Shown piece by piece: positions 58,903-64,000 of a stretch of 64,000 bases of DNA. The DNA is from an uncultured Acetatifactor sp. GTDB taxonomy: Bacteria; Bacillota; Clostridia; Lachnospirales; Lachnospiraceae. The stretch covers positions 32,925 to 96,924 of the forward strand of contig CAJTMX010000014.1 in the NCBI GenBank assembly GCA_910577235.1. The letters are read 5' to 3'. The position numbers and the translations under genes were made by a program. Each line of letters begins with the position of its first letter. Position 1 is the first letter of the stretch. A model generated the notes under the pieces. The model made no database searches. It had not been told where the DNA came from and saw only the letters and a list, made by a program, of their open reading frames with translations.

Positions 58903-59634
58903 ATGTCCAGAGAAACCGACAGCTTTATACAGATTGTGAAAACAAACGACCATATTGTATTTTTCGGGGGTGCCGGCGTCTCCACCGAGAGCGGCATACC
59001 GGACTTTCGCAGTGTGGACGGCCTGTATAACCAGCAGTATGACTATCCGCCGGAAACCATTTTAAGCCACAGTTTCTATCGCAAGAATCCCAAGGAGTTT
59101 TACCGTTTTTACCACAACAAGATGCTCTTTCCCGGGGCCCGGCCCAACGCTGCTCATCGGATGTTGGCCCGCCTGGAGGAAATGGGAAAACTGGATGCCG
59201 TCATCACCCAGAACATCGACGGTCTGCATCAGGCGGCCGGCAGCAAAAAAGTCTATGAGCTGCACGGTTCGGTACTGCGAAACTACTGTGAAGACTGCCA
59301 CGCATTTTACGACCTTAACTACATCCTGAATACAGAGGATGTCCCCCGCTGTGACAAATGCGGAGGGCCTGTCAAGCCGGACGTAGTTCTATATGAAGAA
59401 GGACTGGATCAGAGCACAGTAAACGGAGCCGTCACGGCTATCCGGCAGGCCAATGTGCTGATCATAGGCGGCACTTCTCTGGCGGTCTATCCCGCCGCCG
59501 GCCTCATAGACTATTTTCAGGGAAATCACCTGGTGGTGGTCAACATGTCTCCCACCCCCAGGGACCGCTATGCCGATCTATGCATCCAGGAACCCATCGG
59601 ACAGGTATTTGCAGCGCTGGAAAATACGCTATAG
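58903..59634 (+). CDS. NAD-dependent protein deacylase (sirtuin)
   Basis: A 243-residue Sir2-family enzyme that removes acyl groups from lysines using NAD. It has GAGVSTESGIPDFRS (residues 23-37), TQNIDGLH, catalytic His121 in ELHGS, and a zinc ribbon at Cys129, Cys132, Cys150 and Cys153. AAAGGAGG lies before the ATG. It follows the glycogen pair; its stop overlaps the end of the convergent trkA by six bases, with no terminator between. Confidence 0.95.
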   Translation: MSRETDSFIQIVKTNDHIVFFGGAGVSTESGIPDFRSVDGLYNQQYDYPPETILSHSFYRKNPKEFYRFYHNKMLFPGARPNAAHRMLARLEEMGKLDAVITQNIDGLHQAAGSKKVYELHGSVLRNYCEDCHAFYDLNYILNTEDVPRCDKCGGPVKPDVVLYEEGLDQSTVNGAVTAIRQANVLIIGGTSLAVYPAAGLIDYFQGNHLVVVNMSPTPRDRYADLCIQEPIGQVFAALENTL

Positions 59635-61005
59635 TGCAAAAATATCGTTCAGCGTATTCAGTCCGTGCCCCTTTTTACTGATGACCACTATCCGGTCGCC
59701 GGACTGAATACAGCTGTTTCCATCAGGGATGATAACCTGTCCTTGGCGGATGATCATGGCCACCAGAATGTCTTTTTTCAGTTTAAACTTCGGCTGTTTA
59801 AACGCAATTCCCAGCTTTTTGCAGTTGTCATAGGCAATGAATTCTATAGCCTCCGCCTTGCCTCCCACCAACTGATACAAGCACTGTATGTCATTGCCTT
59901 TAGCATTGTGCACCGTCACGTTCCTCACAAAACTCATGACCCTGTTGGCCGAGATAACGGCGGGAGATATGGTTATATCCATATTGACCTTGTTCAGTAA
60001 CTTCTCATAGGCGGTAGCATTTACCCGGGTGATCACAGACTCCACACCGCAGGACCAGGCAAACATGGAGATCACCAGATTGGCATCGTCATTACCTGTG
60101 AGAGATACGCATACGTCCGCTTTTTTCATTCCTTCTTCCAGAAGTACGTCCGCGTCCACACCGTCCGCATAACTGATCTGCGCCTCCGGCAAAAGCTGTG
60201 CCAGTTCCGCGCAGCGCTTTTTGTCGTTATCCAAAATCACAACGCTGCGCTTACTCTCCAGCAGTTTTTTGCCCAGATAATAGGCCACCGTCCCTCCGCC
60301 TACCAATACGGCCCTTTTAGCCGCCTTATGTGTCAGCCCCAATTTCATGATGATCTGAGAGATCGCTGTGTCAGCGGCAATAATGCCCACCACGTCCCCG
60401 GACTGTATTATAAAATCACCGCCGGGTATAAATAATTTTCCGTCCCGGCTCACAGTTGCAACCAGCATATCGGTGTCAAAGAACTTTTTTATCTCCCGCA
60501 GGGATATGCTGCCTCCGGGAATGATATTCTGATCCATCTTTATCCGGATGATCGTCGCCACATCGCTGAAATAGGCGTCCGCCTTGACTTTTCCCGGTAT
60601 GCCGATCTGCCGGAACATCTCCTGCGCGGTATCCAGCTTGGGATTGGTAATATAGTCGATCTGAAAAGTCTGGGAAAAATACTCCCCGTCCCCCGAGAAC
60701 TCAGGTCTGTGGATTCTGGCCACAGTATAACGCGTACCGCAGTTCTTTGCCACCATGCATGCCATCATATTGATCTCATCCACCGGAGAGACCGCTATGA
60801 TCACATCCGCCGTAGCTGCTCCCGCCTGCAAGAGAATGGCCTTGGAGGCGCCGCTGCCACAGACTCCGCTGACATTATAGAGATTGGTCACGCTTTCCAC
60901 CCGCTCCCTGTCGCTGTCTATTACCGCTGTGTCATGGCCCTCTGCCGCCGTGCGTTCCGCCAGCAGTGTCCCTGTCTGTCCAAGACCCACAATAATGATC
61001 TTCAT
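59629..61005 (-). CDS. trkA: Potassium uptake regulator TrkA
   Basis: A 458-residue cytoplasmic regulator of Trk/Ktr-type potassium channels. It has two repeats of RCK_N plus RCK_C: NAD loops IIIVGLGQTGTLLA (start) and VLVGGGTVAYYLGKKL (near residue 232), each followed by a TrkA_C domain (about 140-220 and 375-455). GGGAGGG lies before the ATG at 61005; a GTG one codon earlier is less likely. No trkH/ktrB channel gene is in the window. It lies 14 bp after the antiporter gene, so it may serve that transporter. Confidence 0.95.
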   Translation of the reverse strand: MKIIIVGLGQTGTLLAERTAAEGHDTAVIDSDRERVESVTNLYNVSGVCGSGASKAILLQAGAATADVIIAVSPVDEINMMACMVAKNCGTRYTVARIHRPEFSGDGEYFSQTFQIDYITNPKLDTAQEMFRQIGIPGKVKADAYFSDVATIIRIKMDQNIIPGGSISLREIKKFFDTDMLVATVSRDGKLFIPGGDFIIQSGDVVGIIAADTAISQIIMKLGLTHKAAKRAVLVGGGTVAYYLGKKLLESKRSVVILDNDKKRCAELAQLLPEAQISYADGVDADVLLEEGMKKADVCVSLTGNDDANLVISMFAWSCGVESVITRVNATAYEKLLNKVNMDITISPAVISANRVMSFVRNVTVHNAKGNDIQCLYQLVGGKAEAIEFIAYDNCKKLGIAFKQPKFKLKKDILVAMIIRQGQVIIPDGNSCIQSGDRIVVISKKGHGLNTLNDIFAL

Positions 61006-61019
61006 CACTTAAACCCTCC

Positions 61020-62315
61020 CTATCTGCTCTCACTCTGCCGCCGAACCCGGCGAGCCTTGTGCTGTTCTATCAGCCGGTATCCGCTTTTTACGGTTAAGCC
61101 CTGTACTACCACTGTGAACAGAATCGTCACATACGCCGTATTCAGTACCACCAGATACTGCTCCTGCCCCAGAAGTTCTCTGGTGCTCATGGCCAGAGCA
61201 AGAGACAGACCGCCTTTCAGAGCGCTCCATGTCATCAGCGACACAAATTCCGTCAAGCTGTAGCTGCTGGGGATTCTTGCCTTACCCAGCAGCAGACTGG
61301 ACAGTGCCACTCCGGCAAACCGGGATAATATCACCGCTATAACAGAAATCGGAACAATAAACAGAATGTGTGGACTGATATGTACATTCAGTACCGACAA
61401 TCCAATCATCACAAAAAGCACCGCGTTCAAAATGCTGTCCAAAATCTCCCAAAAATCCACATACAGATTATGAGGATCATATACCTGCCGTTTTCGCTCC
61501 TGGCCGCTCATCACATAGGCAAAATACATACCGCATACCACTGAGGCTATGACCCCCGAGAACCCGAAATGTTCGCAGATCCCATATGCCAGCGCCACAT
61601 CCAGAACACTGATCAAAATCTGCCGTACCGGTTCACGGGTCAGTTTCATCAACTGTCCCAGCAAAAAGGACAACGCCACTGCCACCGCCAACGCTCCCAC
61701 TACCTCTTTAAACATCACTGTAAGGAAATTGCTCTCACCGCTACGGCCCACTATGCTTTTAAAGAATACAAACAGCGCCACCCCTGTTCCGTCATTGAAA
61801 AGGGATTCACTCTCAATCACGGAAGTTACATTCTTGGAAAGTCCCAGCTTATTCAATATACCCGTAGCCGCGATGGGGTCTGTAGGAGACACAATACAAC
61901 CCAGCAGAATGCACAGCCATATATCCACCGGGACACCGAATAAGCAGGCCGCTCCCCAAAATAACACACCGTACAGCAGCGAAGAAATCACTGTGGTCAA
62001 CAGCGCTAACAGACTGATCGCTTTCAGATTCTGTCGAAACTTCCGCAGATTTACTTTGCTGGCCCCGGCAAAAAGCATAAAGCACAGCACTGTATCCAGC
62101 AGATATGCCTCAAACTCAAAACTGGCAATCTGATGCAACGGACGTGAGATAGATTCCCCCGGTGCCAGCATACCGGCCAACAGCAACACAATACTGATGA
62201 TCAGCGAAAAAAGCACCAAAGCGATATCGCTCTGCAAATGAATCCATTTTTCGTTAACCAATCCGATCCCAACAATAAAGATCAAAATAACGATCACAAA
62301 TCCCATAATACTCAT
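61020..62315 (-). CDS. NhaP-type cation:proton antiporter
   Basis: A 431-residue CPA1-family antiporter with about 12 membrane helices. The ion-site region includes GCIVSPTDPIAATGIL and ESLFNDGTGVALFVFF, which carry the ND/DP-type acidic residues of Na+/H+ exchangers. It lacks a large cytoplasmic C-terminal domain, so a separate partner such as the downstream TrkA might regulate it. The ATG at 62315 follows GAGAGG by ten bases. It may support sodium cycling with the sodium-type ATP synthase. Confidence 0.92.
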   Translation of the reverse strand: MSIMGFVIVILIFIVGIGLVNEKWIHLQSDIALVLFSLIISIVLLLAGMLAPGESISRPLHQIASFEFEAYLLDTVLCFMLFAGASKVNLRKFRQNLKAISLLALLTTVISSLLYGVLFWGAACLFGVPVDIWLCILLGCIVSPTDPIAATGILNKLGLSKNVTSVIESESLFNDGTGVALFVFFKSIVGRSGESNFLTVMFKEVVGALAVAVALSFLLGQLMKLTREPVRQILISVLDVALAYGICEHFGFSGVIASVVCGMYFAYVMSGQERKRQVYDPHNLYVDFWEILDSILNAVLFVMIGLSVLNVHISPHILFIVPISVIAVILSRFAGVALSSLLLGKARIPSSYSLTEFVSLMTWSALKGGLSLALAMSTRELLGQEQYLVVLNTAYVTILFTVVVQGLTVKSGYRLIEQHKARRVRRQSESR

Positions 62316-62338
62316 CTCTGACATACCTCTCTTAACGT

Positions 62339-62374
62339 AAAAAAGACCCCAAACGCTTTTACAGTCGAGGTCTT
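62339..62374 (-). terminator. Terminator inside the end of the membrane-protein gene at 62359
   Basis: Minus-strand stem AAGACC/GGTCTT (62374-62369, 62348-62343) with T run (AAAAAA on the plus strand from 62339). It partly overlaps the gene's last codons and lies just before the antiporter start. Confidence 0.6.
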
Positions 62375-63231
62375 GTGGATCTTCTCTTTACCAAAACAGA
62401 CAGCAGGACAAAAATAATTCCAAGCAGGGTATAAATCCCCCCCAGGATCAAGAACATTTGACTCACAGGAACAAAAAACAGATCCATCACATTGCTCCGC
62501 ATATTGATAAACTTATTGACAGCGTCAGCCAACAGGCCACAGGACATGGATACCGCGCAATCCGCTACGCCTATTACCAACAATACCACACCATATACTC
62601 TATGTCCGCTGAAACTATGCCCATTCAGAAACCACAATCCCACTCCCAGTGCAATAGTGGAGATAGCTGTCAGAGCCAGAAACCAGTTGGATAAAAGCGC
62701 GCTTATAATCGCAAACGGAACAGGATATCTTTCCCTATATTCCCCCAGAATAAATCTTTCTTCCAGGCCCAGGTTGTCCCATGTAGTCTCATATCTCTCC
62801 ATATCCTCGGGAGTCACGCTATATCGCAGATCCTCCGTGACCGCATCTCTGTACTCCTCCTCTAGTTTCTCTATATCGTCAAAAGATATCAGACCTTTTC
62901 CGTTTGTTACTAACAGATCATCCCTAAAATCTTTTAGTTTGGCAGCAATAAAGTTTCTGGTGTATTCCGCATCCAACAGTCTTTCGGCTCCCTCGGCATC
63001 AATCTCAGGGGTCATTACCATCACCACAAAAAACTGCGCCATTGACATGCGATCCGCAATCTTGGTAATCTGCATCTGAGAAAGTTCCCATTCTCTTGTA
63101 AGCTTATCTATAGCCTGATCACGCATTGCGTAACGCAGACTTCCGAAAATACTGCCCAGCAGCCCGAGCAGGCAGATAAATATACACAAAACAATCGTTA
63201 TTCCTGTTTTCTTTTTCTTTCCGTGACTCAT
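62359..63231 (-). CDS. Multi-helix membrane protein of unknown function
   Basis: I do not recognise this 290-residue protein. It has one N-terminal membrane helix (about residues 10-33), then a charged, mostly helical outer domain (about 36-165), then three more helices (about 170-200, 213-237 and 256-281) and a basic tail. The ribosome site is weak. It lies between the tRNA genes and the antiporter, with terminators on both sides, so it is likely a single transcription unit. Confidence 0.8.
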   Translation of the reverse strand: MSHGKKKKTGITIVLCIFICLLGLLGSIFGSLRYAMRDQAIDKLTREWELSQMQITKIADRMSMAQFFVVMVMTPEIDAEGAERLLDAEYTRNFIAAKLKDFRDDLLVTNGKGLISFDDIEKLEEEYRDAVTEDLRYSVTPEDMERYETTWDNLGLEERFILGEYRERYPVPFAIISALLSNWFLALTAISTIALGVGLWFLNGHSFSGHRVYGVVLLVIGVADCAVSMSCGLLADAVNKFINMRSNVMDLFFVPVSQMFLILGGIYTLLGIIFVLLSVLVKRRSTRPRL

Positions 63232-63296
63232 CTCAATCCTTCTCTACTTTCTCCAACCTCGCAGTGCTTTGTCAACCACATAAGCAGAGTTATCGT

Positions 63297-63326
63297 AAAA
63301 AAGGACCCCGAATATACGGGACCCTT
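63297..63326 (-). terminator. Terminator of the tRNA operon
   Basis: Minus-strand 10-bp stem AAGGGTCCCG/CGGGGTCCTT (63326-63317, 63310-63301; two G-T pairs) with a 6-base loop, running into TTTTTT. Confidence 0.88.
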
Positions 63327-63331
63327 TCCAG

Positions 63332-63402
63332 AGGTGCGAGCCGGATTTGAACCGGCGATAACGGTGTTGCAGACCGGGGCCTTACCACTTGGCTATCGCA
63401 CC
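63332..63402 (-). tRNA. tRNA-Cys (GCA)
   Basis: A 71-nt cloverleaf: acceptor GGTGCGA with TCGCACC, D arm GCC...GGC, anticodon loop CTGCAAC (anticodon GCA), T arm CCGG TTCAAAT CCGG. CCA is not encoded. It is the last of three tRNAs on the minus strand. Confidence 0.97.
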
Positions 63403-63412
63403 ATACAAAAAA

Positions 63413-63484
63413 TGACTCCAACGGGAATCGAACCCGTGTTACCGCCGTGAAAGGGCGATGTCTTAACCGCTTGACCATGGAGCC
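63413..63484 (-). tRNA. tRNA-Glu (TTC)
   Basis: A 72-nt cloverleaf: acceptor GGCTCCA with TGGAGTC, anticodon loop CTTTCAC (anticodon TTC), T arm ACGGG TTCGATT CCCGT. CCA is not encoded. It lies ten bases before tRNA-Cys. Confidence 0.97.
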
Positions 63485-63556
63485 GAATCACAGCTTACAA
63501 GTATAAGATGTTTCTTTTAATTACTGTAGCAATATAAGAAATAAATTACTACATCG

Positions 63557-63628
63557 CTCCCCGAGTAGGGCTCGAACCTACAACAACTCGGTTAACAGCC
63601 GAGTGCTCTACCATTGAGCTATCGAGGA
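63557..63628 (-). tRNA. tRNA-Asn (GTT)
   Basis: A 72-nt cloverleaf: acceptor TCCTCGA with TCGGGGA, D arm AGCTCAATGGTAGAGC, anticodon loop CTGTTAA (anticodon GTT), T arm GTAGG TTCGAGC CCTAC. It is the first of the three tRNAs. CCA is not encoded. Confidence 0.97.
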
Positions 63629-64000
63629 ATATATTTTACAGCTATTTACATAGTATGCCGTTCCTTATATATACTATGCATTTTTCTCCAAAGTGTTCAT
63701 CAAAATTAATGATTTGAAATTGCTGAAACTAAATGCTTGCACTTTACCGGAACTAAAAGTTTGGTATTTACTGGAGTTAATGATTTATCATTTACTCCCA
63801 TGCCCTCAAAACCGAACACTGAACTACCTTCCTTATCTCATCCGCTTACTTCCCTGTTCCATCCGGAGTTGTTTACAACTGGAGTTGTCTGCAACTCCCA
63901 TTCCCTATACGCTATGCTGTCTTCAACTCAGATCTCTCTCTTCTTTCTTCTCTTTCAATCTGTGCTGCCCACAGCTCTCTTCTTGGTTAAACTTTCGGCC
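63629..64000. other. Gene-free region upstream of the tRNA operon
   Basis: No coding frame is credible. An 8-bp inverted repeat, CATAGTAT/ATACTATG, lies at 63649-63656 and 63671-63678. A GGAGTTGT/ACAACT repeat cluster lies near 63870-63900. On the minus strand the stretch GTGTTCGGTTTTGAGGG (near 63810-63826) resembles spacers of rRNA operons, so an rRNA operon may end beyond the window, feeding these tRNAs. This is a weak inference; no rRNA is visible. Confidence 0.35.

Overview
This 64 kb window looks like core chromosome of an anaerobic, spore-forming Clostridia of the Lachnospiraceae type. The basis is gene content and order: pairs of glgC and glgD, gdpP-rplI-dnaB, rpsF-ssb-rpsR, spoVG, SleB- and CwlD-like hydrolases, a preQ1-controlled queT, a long-form PRPP synthetase and oxygen-sensitive pyruvate formate-lyase. 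Base composition and codon use are fairly even throughout. I see no prophage, insertion sequence or CRISPR array. The most accessory-looking stretch is 52.2-53.9 kb, which holds an Rpn-type nuclease gene and a flagellin remnant.

Layout. 1-5.5 kb (minus strand): two ABC exporters behind a structured leader, then a TelA/XpaC pair whose own leader carries 69-bp tandem repeats. 5.6-14 kb (minus): a PfkB sugar kinase, mfd, pth, spoVG and the first glgD/glgC pair. 14-20.5 kb (plus): murC, a DnaA-box cluster, DnaD and helicase-loader genes, PRPP synthetase, bioY and a riboswitch-controlled queT. 20.5-25.2 kb (minus): a thioesterase, a large unknown exported protein, a methyltransferase and a small unknown gene. 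25.3-32.7 kb (minus): the full F1Fo ATP synthase operon, whose c subunit has the sodium-binding signature. 32.8-40.6 kb: a DUF402 gene, then minus-strand genes for cell-wall hydrolases, nucleotide salvage, rpiB and tsaC. 41-47.1 kb (mostly plus): mecA, then the pyruvate formate-lyase region with its activase and a ferredoxin. 47.1-56.2 kb (minus): MerR regulator, dnaB, rplI, gdpP, Rpn nuclease, rpsR-ssb-rpsF, DUF951 and YdcF. 56.4-59.6 kb (plus): a second glgC/glgD pair and a sirtuin. 59.6-63.6 kb (minus): TrkA, a cation/proton antiporter, a membrane protein and three tRNA genes.

Most notable. Pyruvate formate-lyase is encoded in pieces. The catalytic protein keeps the Cys-Cys active site but stops before the glycyl-radical domain. 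That domain is a separate 80-residue gene about 330 bp downstream. Between them lies a 66-residue protein that starts like a copy of the radical domain but ends in a short cysteine-containing tail. An 11-bp hairpin separates the two small genes. The activating enzyme and an 8Fe ferredoxin follow within 2 kb. Together these look like a multi-subunit formate-lyase whose radical subunit may be made and replaced independently.

Other signals: a riboswitch-like leader with two crossing long-range stems (2.39-2.63 kb), tandem hairpin repeats each carrying a two-codon reading frame (5.37-5.52 kb), and a dispersed roughly 100-bp intergenic element found four times. All function calls are by recognition of sequence motifs; no database search was possible.
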